64,000 bases of DNA from CAMBRQ01 sp945870325. GTDB lineage: Bacteria > Bacillota > Clostridia > Lachnospirales > Lachnospiraceae. Position 1 is the stretch's first letter. The number at the start of each line of letters is the position of its first letter. Below the pieces are notes generated by a model, which saw only the letters and a program-made list of their open reading frames with translations, was not told the DNA's origin and ran no database searches. Made by a program: the position numbers and the translations under genes. Below, in pieces: positions 22,981 through 31,483 of the stretch. Location of the stretch: positions 1-64,000 of the forward strand of contig NZ_JBNPMC010000009.1 of the NCBI RefSeq assembly GCF_050313795.1, written 5' to 3'.

Positions 22981-23319
22981 ATGAATAGAACTGAATACAA
23001 AAACAATTTCGGGCGTGAGCATTACGAACGAATCAATCTCGTTGTACCTAAAGGCATGAAAGACATCATCAAGGCTCTTGCATCCAGTAAAGGGATGTCG
23101 GTCAATGCGTACATGCAAGACCTTGTCAGAAAAGACCAATGCGGTTTATTTGATACAATGCAGATTGCAGAAAAGAACAGAGAAATGATTTCCGGAATCA
23201 CCGGAAACATGCACGACGGATATGACATCATTTTCAAGGACGGTCATTCCTGCCATTGCCGGACGAAAAAGGATGTCCGGTCATGTATTATTGAATACTG
23301 CAACGAAAAGGGCGATTGA
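22981..23319 (+). CDS. Ribbon-helix-helix (Arc-like) protein
   Basis: A 112-residue protein whose residues 15-50 (RINLVVPKGMKDIIKALASS then GMSVNAYMQDLVRKD) fit an Arc/CopG ribbon-helix-helix DNA-binding fold, followed by a C-terminal domain with four Cys/His residues (GHSCHC, SCIIEYC). It follows int by 9 bases and is probably cotranscribed. It may be a recombination directionality factor or an int regulator; the palindromes just downstream are candidate sites. Confidence 0.65.
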   Translation: MNRTEYKNNFGREHYERINLVVPKGMKDIIKALASSKGMSVNAYMQDLVRKDQCGLFDTMQIAEKNREMISGITGNMHDGYDIIFKDGHSCHCRTKKDVRSCIIEYCNEKGD

Positions 23320-23345
23320 TTCGTCCTTTTTTTATTGCAAAATGT

Positions 23346-23422
23346 GTCTTACATAAGACTTTCAATGTCTTACACAAGACAAGGTTTTCCGTGTTAGTTA
23401 CCTGTTAGTTATTTGTTAGTTA
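23346..23422. repeat. Cis-element cluster between int operon and rpsI
   Basis: Two 14-base near-palindromes, GTCTTACATAAGAC (23346-23359) and GTCTTACACAAGAC (23367-23380), are 21 bases apart. Then GTTAGTTA occurs three times at 23393, 23404 and 23415, exactly 11 bases apart. Helically phased repeats here are most simply arm-type integrase sites plus sites for an accessory protein. Confidence 0.6.
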
Positions 23423-23560
23423 CCGTTGAAATTTCGTGTGTTTTTGTGGTGTCTGATAGATTTATCGGAATATAAAGAAATCCCCGAAAACTCGATGTTT
23501 TCGGGGAAATTTGCTCTTTTGTGATATTCGCTTGAATTATCGCTTGCTGAACTGTGGAGC
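23423..23560. other. Probable attR region at the 3' end of rpsI
   Basis: Phage genes end at 23319 and rpsI reads toward the phage with its stop at 23537. The 3' end of rpsI is a known integration site for some Firmicutes mobile elements. The att core cannot be delimited because the left end is outside the window. Confidence 0.45.
23482..23506. terminator. Terminator after rpsI
   Basis: CCCCGAAAAC (23482-23491), loop TCGAT, GTTTTCGGGG (23497-23506): 10 perfect pairs. On the minus strand it is followed by ATTTCTTTA, so it ends the rplM-rpsI transcript. It may belong to phage or host, depending on the att core position. Confidence 0.7.
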
Positions 23561-23929
23561 TCTACGAGCTGCTTTGAGACCGTATTTCTTACGTTCTTTC
23601 ATACGTGGATCACGTGTTAAGAATCCTGCTTTCTTAAGAACCGGTCTGTAATCCGGATCTGCCTGAAGCAATGCTCTTGCGATACCATGACGGATTGCTC
23701 CTGCCTGTCCTGTGTATCCGCCACCCTTAACATTAACGATTACATCGAATTTACCATCTGTCTCTGTTGCAACCAATGGCTGGCGAACAACAACTTTTAA
23801 TGTCTCCAGGCCAAGATACTCATCGATATCTCTTTTATTTATAGTAATGTTACCTGTTCCTGGTACCAAATATACTCTTGCGATTGATTTTTTTCTTCTT
23901 CCTGTTCCGTAGAATTTTGCATTAGCCAC
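23537..23929 (-). CDS. rpsI: 30S ribosomal protein S9
   Basis: A 130-residue S9. It starts MANAKFYGTGRRKKSIARVY and ends in the basic tail with RRAPQFSKR, which reaches into the ribosomal P site. It forms an operon with rplM, 26 bases apart. Its 3' end faces the prophage and is the likely insertion target; the C-terminus is intact. Confidence 0.97.
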   Translation of the reverse strand: MANAKFYGTGRRKKSIARVYLVPGTGNITINKRDIDEYLGLETLKVVVRQPLVATETDGKFDVIVNVKGGGYTGQAGAIRHGIARALLQADPDYRPVLKKAGFLTRDPRMKERKKYGLKAARRAPQFSKR

Positions 23930-23955
23930 TGTAATTTCCTCCTTTCAACCTTTCC

Positions 23956-24384
23956 TTAAAATTTCAGTTCAACTGGCTTCTGAGCCTGCTGCTCATGCTC
24001 TGGTCCAGCATATACATGAAGTTTCTTAATCATAGATCTTCCCAAAGGTCCTTTTGGAAGCATTCCCTTTACAGCAAGTTCGATTACTCTCTCAGGCTTC
24101 TTGTCCATCATCTCTGCTAATGTAGTCTCTCTCATTCCTCCTACATAATCAGAGTGATTGTAATAAATCTTCTGATTCATCTTCTTACCTGTTACTTTAA
24201 CCTTTTCAGCATTTACAACGATTACATAATCGCCTGTATCAACGTGAGGTGTAAACTCTGGTTTGTTCTTTCCTCTTAAAACCTTAGCTACTTCTGACGC
24301 CAAACGTCCTAATGTATAATCTGCAGCGTCTACTACATACCATTTTCTTTCAATCTTATCTGGATTCGCCATATAAGTCTTCAT
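23956..24384 (-). CDS. rplM: 50S ribosomal protein L13
   Basis: A 142-residue L13 starting MKTYMANPDKIERKWYVVDA, with the conserved GRLASEVAKVLRGK and YNHSDYVGGMRE segments and GMLPKGPLGR near the end. First gene of the rplM-rpsI operon with its own promoter about 130 bases upstream. GGAGGGAAACCA precedes the ATG. Confidence 0.97.
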   Translation of the reverse strand: MKTYMANPDKIERKWYVVDAADYTLGRLASEVAKVLRGKNKPEFTPHVDTGDYVIVVNAEKVKVTGKKMNQKIYYNHSDYVGGMRETTLAEMMDKKPERVIELAVKGMLPKGPLGRSMIKKLHVYAGPEHEQQAQKPVELKF

Positions 24385-24491
24385 TGGTTTCCCTCCTGTG
24401 AATCATTAACATTTTCATGATAAATATATCGAAATCAGCAAGACTCCGGGGCTTTGGTTTCTTACTGTTTCTCCTTTTGTCATACTGTTTA

Positions 24492-24520
24492 ATTATATTA
24501 TGCGGCACCACGTGTGTCAA
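24492..24520 (-). promoter_or_regulatory. rplM-rpsI promoter
   Basis: Minus-strand TTGACA (24520-24515), 17-base spacer, TATAAT (24497-24492): perfect consensus. The start near 24485 gives a leader of about 100 bases, containing a G/C dyad (GCCCCGGAG area) that could be a ribosomal-protein leader; no firm structure assigned. Confidence 0.85.
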
Positions 24521-24640
24521 CCATTTTCTTCAATTTTTTCTATACTTTTTCACCTATTTTTTACCATTTTTCTGTGATATACTATCTGATGCATGGCTTA
24601 TAAATATTTTACGAATTTTCTTTTGGGGGAGGAAATTATC

Positions 24641-26005
24641 ATGCAGAAAAATATAGATTTATTACATGGTCCGGTTCTGCCGTCTCTGACAAGGCTTGCG
24701 ATTCCAATCATGGCAACCTCGCTGATTCAGATGGCTTATAACCTGACAGACATGATCTGGATCGGAAGGCTTGGCAGCAACGCGGTAGCTGCTGTGGGTG
24801 CCGCTGGTATGTATATGTGGCTGTCGAATGGTTTATCTGCCCTTACAAAGATGGGCGGACAGGTGAATGTCGGGCATTCCTTAGGCGCGGGACACACAGA
24901 AGAGGCTGCCAGATACGCTGCCAATGCTCTGCAGCTAACTGCCGCTCTGGGACTGATATTTGGAATCATATGCGCTCTTTTCTCCGGACCTTTGATTCAT
25001 TTTTTCAAATTAAATAGTGCGGATGTTATCTCGGATGCAAGAATCTATCTGCAGATCACCTGTGGATTCGTGATATTCTCTTTTTTGAATCAGATGTTTA
25101 CAGGCATCTTTACTGCAATTGGCAATAGTAAGGCTGCATTTCTTGCTACTACTGCAGGACTGATTGTTAATATCATCCTTGATCCGGTTCTTATATTTGG
25201 AATCGGACCATTCCCAAGGCTTCAAGTCATGGGGGCAGCGATTGCAACCGTAATCGCACAGTTTATCGTTACACTGATGTTCCTATATTATGCATCAAAA
25301 GATCAATCCCTCTTCCCGCATGTGAAGATTGCCAGGCTGCCGGACTCTTCCTATCTGGCATCCATCATCCGAATCGGTCTTCCGACTTCCATCCAGAGCA
25401 TGATCTTCACCGGGATATCTATGGTCATTGCCCGGATTGTTGCCAGTTATGGAGATGCAGCAGTTGCCGTTCAGAAGGTAGGCTCTCAGATTGAATCCAT
25501 ATCCTGGATGACCGCAGATGGATTCGCCGCAGCGGTGAATTCCTTTATCGCCCAGAACCACGGTGCCGGATATCGCGAAAGAATCCGCAAAGGATATCTG
25601 TCCGCTATGGGGATCGTCCTGATCTGGGGTGTCGTCTGCACACTGCTTCTGATGCTCTGTCCGGCTCCAATCTTCCGTATATTTATCACGGAAGCCGATG
25701 TGCTCCCTATGGGAATCGATTATCTGGTGATACTGGGAGTCTCACAACTTTTCATGAGCGTAGAGATCACCACCGCCGGAGCATTCTGCGGATATGGCAA
25801 GACGGTTCCGCCATCTATCGTCAGCATTGTATTTACTGCTGCCAGAATCCCTTTGGCACTGCTGCTTACCCGGACGGTACTTGGTCTGAATGGGATCTGG
25901 TGGAGCATTACCATCTCCAGTATCTTGAAAGGAATCGTAATATTAGTATGGTTTCTATATTTTTTAAGGAAGGAACAGAATACAAATCAACGAAAATACA
26001 CATAA
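24641..26005 (+). CDS. MATE family multidrug/cation efflux transporter
   Basis: A 454-residue membrane protein with about 12 hydrophobic helices. The N-terminal segment GPVLPSLTRLAIPIMATSLIQ and MIWIGRLGSNAVAAVGAAG are characteristic of MATE (NorM/DinF-like) proteins that expel drugs or metabolites using sodium or proton gradients. GGGGGAGGAAATTATC sets the ATG at 24641. It is convergent-free and monocistronic, followed 112 bases later by the amylase gene. Substrate unknown. Confidence 0.9.
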   Translation: MQKNIDLLHGPVLPSLTRLAIPIMATSLIQMAYNLTDMIWIGRLGSNAVAAVGAAGMYMWLSNGLSALTKMGGQVNVGHSLGAGHTEEAARYAANALQLTAALGLIFGIICALFSGPLIHFFKLNSADVISDARIYLQITCGFVIFSFLNQMFTGIFTAIGNSKAAFLATTAGLIVNIILDPVLIFGIGPFPRLQVMGAAIATVIAQFIVTLMFLYYASKDQSLFPHVKIARLPDSSYLASIIRIGLPTSIQSMIFTGISMVIARIVASYGDAAVAVQKVGSQIESISWMTADGFAAAVNSFIAQNHGAGYRERIRKGYLSAMGIVLIWGVVCTLLLMLCPAPIFRIFITEADVLPMGIDYLVILGVSQLFMSVEITTAGAFCGYGKTVPPSIVSIVFTAARIPLALLLTRTVLGLNGIWWSITISSILKGIVILVWFLYFLRKEQNTNQRKYT

Positions 26006-26117
26006 AAATATAGTCACATCTACAATAGAATATTCCCCATCGATTTGTTATAATAATTTCTATCAGTCTGCGGGCAGACTGACAAGCCAAACGAATTACA
26101 GAAAGAGAGGACAACTT

Positions 26118-27428
26118 ATGTGGGCTTATAACAGTGTATTTTATCAAATATATCCAATCGGATTCTGTGGTGCTCCCGTTCATAATGACGGCGTATGTGT
26201 TCCAAGAATCCGCAAATTAATGGACTGGTCTGAATATCTGGGAGAACTGGGCGTAGATTCCATCCTCCTGAATCCAATCTTCGAATCGGACAATCACGGC
26301 TATGATACCCGTGATTTCAAGCTGCTCGACTGCCGTCTTGGCACGAATGAAGATTTTGCCGAAGTATGCAAGGATCTTCACGACCACGGTGTGAAGATTG
26401 TGCTGGATGGCGTATTCAATCATGTAGGACGCGGCTTCTGGGCATTCAAGGATGTACAGGAGAAACGATGGGATTCTCCATATAAAGACTGGTTCCATAT
26501 CAGTTTTGACGGCAATAGCTGCTATAACGACGGCTTCTGGTACGAGGGATGGGAAGGACATTATGAACTGGTGAAACTGAACCTTCAGAATCCTGTCGTT
26601 GTAGATTATCTCTTGGAATGTGTGAAGTTTTGGGTGGACACCTTCGACATTGACGGATTACGCCTGGACGTTGCGTACAGTCTGGATCATAATTTTATGA
26701 GACGTCTGCGTTCTTATGTACAGGAATTGAAACCAGATTTCGCTTTGATCGGCGAGGTGCTTTTTGGAGATTATAACTTAATCGTGAATGATGAGATGCT
26801 TCACAGCTGCACCAACTACGAATGTTACAAAGGACTCTACTCCAGTTTTAACTCCATGAATTTATTTGAGATTGCTCATTCTCTGCATCGCCAGTATGGT
26901 TCTGATCCTTGGTGCATCTACCGCGGCAAGCATCTGATGACTTTCGTGGACAATCATGATGTAACCAGACTTGCCAGCATTCTGACTAATAAGAAGCATA
27001 TTCCACTGGCATATGGACTCATGCTTGGCATGCCGGGCATTCCTTGTCTGTACTACGGAAGCGAATGGGGAGAATTAGGCGAGAAGGCGCCGGATAATGA
27101 CTATGCGCTGCGTCCTTGCTTTGAAGAGCCAAAATCGAATGAACTTACGGAATACATTAAGAAATTAATCCGCATCCGCCAGAACAGCGATGCAATCTGT
27201 AATGGTGCATATAAGAATGTGGTGATCCAGAATCATCAACTGTTATTCGAACGCTGCTCAGAAAAAGAACGCGTAATCATCGCAATCAATGCATCAGATG
27301 CTCCCTATACTGCATGGCATCAGGATCTTAACGGAGAGGCTGTTGATCTTCTGACAGATGAGACTGTTAAGATGGAGGGACATTTGGAACTGGCACCCTA
27401 CAGTGTACAATACTTGAAGTTCCGGTAG
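26118..27428 (+). CDS. Alpha-amylase family glycoside hydrolase (GH13)
   Basis: A 436-residue cytoplasmic GH13 enzyme with no signal peptide. The four regions are DGVFNHVG (97-104), GLRLDVAY with nucleophile Asp184, GEVLFG with acid Glu213, and FVDNHD with Asp278. It resembles maltodextrin glucosidases/neopullulanases but lacks their N-terminal domain, and a compact C-domain closes it. It likely degrades imported maltodextrins. A ribosome site AGAGAGGACAACTT is present. A TTGTTA/TATAAT-like element lies about 60 bases upstream. Confidence 0.88.
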   Translation: MWAYNSVFYQIYPIGFCGAPVHNDGVCVPRIRKLMDWSEYLGELGVDSILLNPIFESDNHGYDTRDFKLLDCRLGTNEDFAEVCKDLHDHGVKIVLDGVFNHVGRGFWAFKDVQEKRWDSPYKDWFHISFDGNSCYNDGFWYEGWEGHYELVKLNLQNPVVVDYLLECVKFWVDTFDIDGLRLDVAYSLDHNFMRRLRSYVQELKPDFALIGEVLFGDYNLIVNDEMLHSCTNYECYKGLYSSFNSMNLFEIAHSLHRQYGSDPWCIYRGKHLMTFVDNHDVTRLASILTNKKHIPLAYGLMLGMPGIPCLYYGSEWGELGEKAPDNDYALRPCFEEPKSNELTEYIKKLIRIRQNSDAICNGAYKNVVIQNHQLLFERCSEKERVIIAINASDAPYTAWHQDLNGEAVDLLTDETVKMEGHLELAPYSVQYLKFR

Positions 27429-27544
27429 TTTGCAGTTTACCGGGCATATGGTGTATCCGCAGGCATGCATTACTGAAATCTAATGTGTTATTGAAATCTA
27501 TACGTGTTATTGAAATCTATGAATGAAAATCCCAGAATCAGTTA

Positions 27545-27572
27545 CGGGACGCAGGTTTTAACCTGCGTCCCG
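27545..27572. terminator. Strong hairpin between convergent genes
   Basis: CGGGACGCAGGTT and AACCTGCGTCCCG pair over 13 bases. It lies between the amylase and kbl, whose transcripts converge. U-tracts on either side are weak, so it may also be a repeat-derived hairpin. Confidence 0.55.
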
Positions 27573-27588
27573 CTCCTTATCCTATCGC

Positions 27589-28782
27589 TTATTTCATCTC
27601 TTCTCTTACTTCTTTGAAGCATTTCACAATGAAATCAATATCCTCTTTGGTATGGCTTGCACATACCTGTGTACGGATTCTTGCTTTTCCCTTCGGAACT
27701 ACCGGATAAGAGAATGCAACTACATATACACCCTTATCCATCATACGTTTTGCGAACTCTGCTGCCGTCTTCTCATCATACAGCATAACCGGTACACATG
27801 GATGGGTTCCCGGAATAATATCGAAACCGTTATCTACCAGTTCTTTCCTATAATAAGCTGTTACTTCTTCCAGATGGTCACGCAGTTCTGTGCTCTCATC
27901 TAACATATCGAACAGTTCAATGCTTGCACCTGCAATTGCCGGAGCAAGAGAATTAGAGAACAGATACGGACGGCTTCTCTGACGCAGAAGATCAATGATC
28001 TCTTTACGACCGGATGTATATCCGCCTGATGCTCCTCCAAGAGCCTTGCCTAATGTTCCTGTGATAATATCCACACGTCCCTGAACACCGCAGTGCTCTG
28101 CTGTTCCACGTCCGGTCTTTCCTACGAATCCAACTGCATGGCTGTCATCTACCATAACGAGTGCATTGTATTTGTCCGCAAGATCACATACGCCTTTTAA
28201 ATTACAGATGATTCCATCCATAGAGAATACACCGTCTGTAGCGATTAATTTTACTCTTGCGCCAGCCTCATCAGCCTCTTTTAACTTTGCTTCCAGATCT
28301 TCCATATTGTTGTTTTTATAACGGAAACGTTTTGCCTTACACAGACGCACTCCATCGATGATAGAAGCATGGTTCAGTTCATCACTGATTACGGCATCCT
28401 CAGCCGTAAGAATCGTCTCAAAGAGACCGCCATTTGCATCAAAACAAGAAGAATATAGGATTGTATCATCGGTTCCGAGGAAATCAGAAATCTTCTTCTC
28501 CAGTTTCTTATGAATATCCTGCGTACCGCAGATGAAACGTACGGATGCAACTCCATATCCCTTCTCATCATAAGTTCTCTTTGCTGCTTCGATCAGACGC
28601 GGATTATCTCCAAGTCCCAGATAGTTATTTGCACACATGCAAAGCAGTTCTCTTCCATCTTCCATCTTCACTCTTGCGCCCTGTGGAGATACGAACGGAG
28701 CCTCGCCCTTGAAAAGCCCTGCTTCTTTGATGCCTTCTACTTCTTTTGAATAAATGCTTAAAATATCGTCTTTACGTGCCAT
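27589..28782 (-). CDS. kbl: Glycine C-acetyltransferase (2-amino-3-ketobutyrate CoA ligase)
   Basis: A 397-residue PLP enzyme that splits 2-amino-3-oxobutyrate with CoA into glycine and acetyl-CoA. It shows the alpha-oxoamine synthase marks: CANNYLGLGDNP, MVDDSHAVGFVGKTGRG, and the PLP-lysine segment TGTLGKALGG. It is 62 bases after tdh, the enzyme making its substrate, giving a two-step threonine-to-glycine pathway. Confidence 0.95.
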   Translation of the reverse strand: MARKDDILSIYSKEVEGIKEAGLFKGEAPFVSPQGARVKMEDGRELLCMCANNYLGLGDNPRLIEAAKRTYDEKGYGVASVRFICGTQDIHKKLEKKISDFLGTDDTILYSSCFDANGGLFETILTAEDAVISDELNHASIIDGVRLCKAKRFRYKNNNMEDLEAKLKEADEAGARVKLIATDGVFSMDGIICNLKGVCDLADKYNALVMVDDSHAVGFVGKTGRGTAEHCGVQGRVDIITGTLGKALGGASGGYTSGRKEIIDLLRQRSRPYLFSNSLAPAIAGASIELFDMLDESTELRDHLEEVTAYYRKELVDNGFDIIPGTHPCVPVMLYDEKTAAEFAKRMMDKGVYVVAFSYPVVPKGKARIRTQVCASHTKEDIDFIVKCFKEVREEMK

Positions 28783-28844
28783 TGTTCTACACTGTCCTTC
28801 CTTAAACTTTATATTCTTTTTTAATTATTATTACCTGTAAACTT

Positions 28845-29906
28845 CTAGTCGTTAATGTGTGCCCAGTCAAGGATTACCTTGCCTGACATTCCGGAAATCA
28901 TTGCCTCGAAGCCCTTCTCATAATCCTTGATATCGAAGTGATGTGTAATGATTGGAGAAATATCTAAGCCAGCCTGCAGCATAGTAGACATCTTGTACCA
29001 TGTATCCCATACTTTTCTTCCATAGATACCACGGATATTCAGCCCGTTGAAGATCACCGTCTCCAGATCCACCTTCGCATCTGTTCTCTGAAGTCCCAGC
29101 AAAGCAATGTTGCCGCCATGCTTCATATTATGGATCATATCATGAAGCGCCACCTGTGATCCTGACATCTCAAGACCTACATCGAATCCTTCCGTCATAC
29201 CGATTGCTTTCATAACATCTGTAAGTTTCTCTTCTTTCAGATTCACTGTTCTGGTTGCCCCAAGTTTTTCTGCCAGTTCCAGACGGTATGGATTCATATC
29301 CGTAACCACTACATGTCTTGCCCCTGAGAACTTCGCGATTGCTGCTGCCATGCATCCAATTGGACCCGCACCTGCAATCAGGACATCCTCTCCCAGCATA
29401 TCATAAGAAAGTGCCGTATGAGTTGCATTACCAAACGGATCAAAGATTGCATACATCTCTTCCGGAATATTCGGATTACATGGCCATACATTCGAAGATG
29501 GAATTACCAGATACTCAGCAAATGCTCCATTGCGATTCACGCCAACACCTTTTGCATCTTTACAATTCTCTTTGTGCCCTTCCAGACAGTTTCTGCACTT
29601 TCCACAGGTAATGTGTCCCTCACCAGACACCAGATCCCCAATTTTAAATCCCTGTACGCCTGCGCCGACCTCAACTACTTCACCAACATATTCATGACCT
29701 GCAGTCAGACCAACTGGAATCGTGTGCTGCGCCCAGTCATTCCACTGATAGATATGTACATCCGTCCCACAGATAGCCGTCTTATGAATCTTAATCTTTA
29801 CATCATTCGGACCTACTTCCGGAATCGGAACTCTCTTCATCCACAATCCTTCTTCCGGCTTCTCTTTTACTAATGCCCACATTAATCCATCATTCTTTTC
29901 GCTCAC
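28845..29906 (-). CDS. tdh: L-threonine 3-dehydrogenase
   Basis: A 353-residue zinc medium-chain dehydrogenase that oxidises threonine to 2-amino-3-ketobutyrate with NAD. Features: AICGTDVHIYQWNDWAQ (catalytic zinc Cys), GHEYVGEV, the structural zinc site CGKCRNCLEGHKENC, and the Rossmann motif AGAGPIGCMAA. It is the first gene of tdh-kbl and diverges from sstT, a serine/threonine importer, 318 bases away. Confidence 0.95.
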   Translation of the reverse strand: MSEKNDGLMWALVKEKPEEGLWMKRVPIPEVGPNDVKIKIHKTAICGTDVHIYQWNDWAQHTIPVGLTAGHEYVGEVVEVGAGVQGFKIGDLVSGEGHITCGKCRNCLEGHKENCKDAKGVGVNRNGAFAEYLVIPSSNVWPCNPNIPEEMYAIFDPFGNATHTALSYDMLGEDVLIAGAGPIGCMAAAIAKFSGARHVVVTDMNPYRLELAEKLGATRTVNLKEEKLTDVMKAIGMTEGFDVGLEMSGSQVALHDMIHNMKHGGNIALLGLQRTDAKVDLETVIFNGLNIRGIYGRKVWDTWYKMSTMLQAGLDISPIITHHFDIKDYEKGFEAMISGMSGKVILDWAHIND

Positions 29907-29963
29907 GCTCTTATACCTCCCATTTCCATCGTCTCCCCAGACGATATTATCATTGTCGTTGTC

Positions 29964-29992
29964 ATTATAACATTCATGACTGCTATGTACAA
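29964..29992 (-). promoter_or_regulatory. tdh-kbl promoter
   Basis: Minus-strand TTGTAC (29992-29987), 17-base spacer, TATAAT (29969-29964). The start near 29957 gives a leader of about 50 bases. Confidence 0.7.
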
Positions 29993-30075
29993 CGCCTTTC
30001 CAAAGATTCTTTTGTACATTTTGTCTTTTTTTTTGTATTTTAAGATTGTTATTATGTTAACTTTCACAATTTATA

Positions 30076-30104
30076 TTTACAAACTCTTCTATACTCTTTA
30101 TAAT
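30076..30104 (+). promoter_or_regulatory. sstT promoter
   Basis: TTTACA (30076-30081), 17-base spacer, TATAAT (30099-30104). The start near 30111 gives a leader of about 114 bases containing two hairpins. Confidence 0.7.
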
Positions 30105-30116
30105 GCTACTTGTTGG

Positions 30117-30214
30117 TATTGATATGTTTTCCAAACCAATATATCAATATTATCGGGGAACAAACTTTTAAAAGAGAAAGAGAGGAGAGGCAGATATTCA
30201 TCACACATATCTGC
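30117..30214 (+). promoter_or_regulatory. Structured 5' leader of sstT
   Basis: Hairpin 1 pairs TATTGATAT (30117-30125) with ATATCAATA (30141-30149). Hairpin 2 pairs GCAGATAT (30190-30197) with ATATCTGC (30207-30214) and sits exactly between the purine-rich AGAGGAGAG (30181-30189) and the ATG at 30225. The best Shine-Dalgarno is therefore 35 bases away in sequence but close in a folded RNA. An ATG-GTA-TGA mini frame at 30220 overlaps. Translational control is inferred. Confidence 0.5.
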
Positions 30215-30224
30215 GAAAAATGGT

Positions 30225-31436
30225 ATGAAAAACGCTATCAAAAAATGGAACAGCATCAGTCTTGTATTGAGAATCATATGCGGTCTTATCGTCGGTATTA
30301 TTCTCGGACTGACAATTCCTCAGGTAACTGTAATTTCCCTTTTAGGCGATCTATTTGTTGGGGCATTGAAAGCGATCGCTCCGCTTCTGGTATTCTTCCT
30401 TGTAATGAGTGCTCTCGCACACATGGGCGAAGGACAGAAGACGAATATGGGATTCATCGTTGCACTTTACCTGCTTGGCAACTTATTCTCTGCACTTGTA
30501 TCCGTAGTTGCATGTAAGCTTTTCCCAGTAACTTTGACACTGGCAGAAGCTGCCGGCGAAGATATGGCTCCTCCGAGCGGTGTAGGTGAAGTATTAAAGA
30601 ACCTTTTACTTAACGTAGTGGCTAACCCAGTGGCATCTATCGTGAATGCGAATTATATCGGTATCCTTGCATGGGCATGTATTTTCGGTATTGCGCTTAA
30701 AATGGCATCTCCGGCAACCAAATCCATGCTTGACGACATTTCAGAGGCAATTTCTACCGCTGTTAAATGGGTAATCAGCTGTGCGCCATTTGGTATTATG
30801 GGACTTATTTTCAATGTTATCTCCACAGCAGGCCTTAGCGCTTTATTGTCTTATGGAAGATTGATTCTTGTATTAGTGGGAAGTATGGCATTCGTAGCAC
30901 TCGTTATGAATCCGATTATCGTATTCCTCTGCATTAGAAAGAATCCATACCCACTCGTATTCAAATGTTTATCAAGAAGTTTTATCACTGCATTCTTTAC
31001 ACGTAGTTCCGCAGCCAATATCCCTGTAAATATGGAACTTTGTGAAGAACTCGGATTAGATGAGAATACATATTCCGTATCGATTCCTCTGGGAGCGACA
31101 GTTAACATGGCAGGCGCCGCTATTACAATCTCCGTTATGGCATTATCTGCTGCTAATACAGTAGGAATCAGCGTGGACTTTGGAACAGCCCTCATCCTTT
31201 GCGTACTTGCAGCGCTCAGTGCGGCTGGCGCTTCTGGTGTTGCCGGTGGTTCTCTGTTACTTATTCCTATGGCATGTAGTTTATTCGGAATTCCATCCGA
31301 GATTGCTATGCAGGTTGTAGGTGTTGGTTTCATCATCGGTGTGATTCAGGATTCTTGCGAGACAGGGCTTAACTCCTCTACAGACGTTCTCTTTACAGCC
31401 GCAGCTGACATGAGAGACAAAAGATTACATCCATAA
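30225..31436 (+). CDS. sstT: Serine/threonine:sodium symporter
   Basis: A 403-residue DAACS-family transporter, very hydrophobic. It has IVGIILGLTIPQ at the N-terminus, SRSFITAFFTRSSAANIPVNM (serine-rich reentrant loop, about 248-268), and SIPLGATVNMAGAAITISV, all typical of SstT. It imports serine and threonine with sodium; neighbouring tdh-kbl suggests threonine is used as carbon and glycine source. A TTTTT stretch and a hairpin follow the stop. Confidence 0.93.
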   Translation: MKNAIKKWNSISLVLRIICGLIVGIILGLTIPQVTVISLLGDLFVGALKAIAPLLVFFLVMSALAHMGEGQKTNMGFIVALYLLGNLFSALVSVVACKLFPVTLTLAEAAGEDMAPPSGVGEVLKNLLLNVVANPVASIVNANYIGILAWACIFGIALKMASPATKSMLDDISEAISTAVKWVISCAPFGIMGLIFNVISTAGLSALLSYGRLILVLVGSMAFVALVMNPIIVFLCIRKNPYPLVFKCLSRSFITAFFTRSSAANIPVNMELCEELGLDENTYSVSIPLGATVNMAGAAITISVMALSAANTVGISVDFGTALILCVLAALSAAGASGVAGGSLLLIPMACSLFGIPSEIAMQVVGVGFIIGVIQDSCETGLNSSTDVLFTAAADMRDKRLHP

Positions 31437-31440
31437 CCTT

Positions 31441-31481
31441 TTTGGGGACGTAGTAAAATGCATTTTTACTACGTCCCCAAA
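31441..31481. repeat. GGGGACG inverted repeat (REP-like hairpin)
   Basis: TTTGGGGACGTAGTAAAA pairs with the complementary arm ending ACTACGTCCCCAAA around a short loop. It is between the convergent sstT and glyS stops. The outer GGGGACG/CGTCCCC ends match the ends of the 80-base repeats at 52656 and 61728, so it may be a related short element that also terminates. Confidence 0.55.
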
Positions 31482-31483
31482 TA

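Noticed and set aside
23393..23422. A minimal CRISPR or microsatellite
   Set aside because: Three 8-base repeats at 11-base period are too short; protein-binding sites explain them better.
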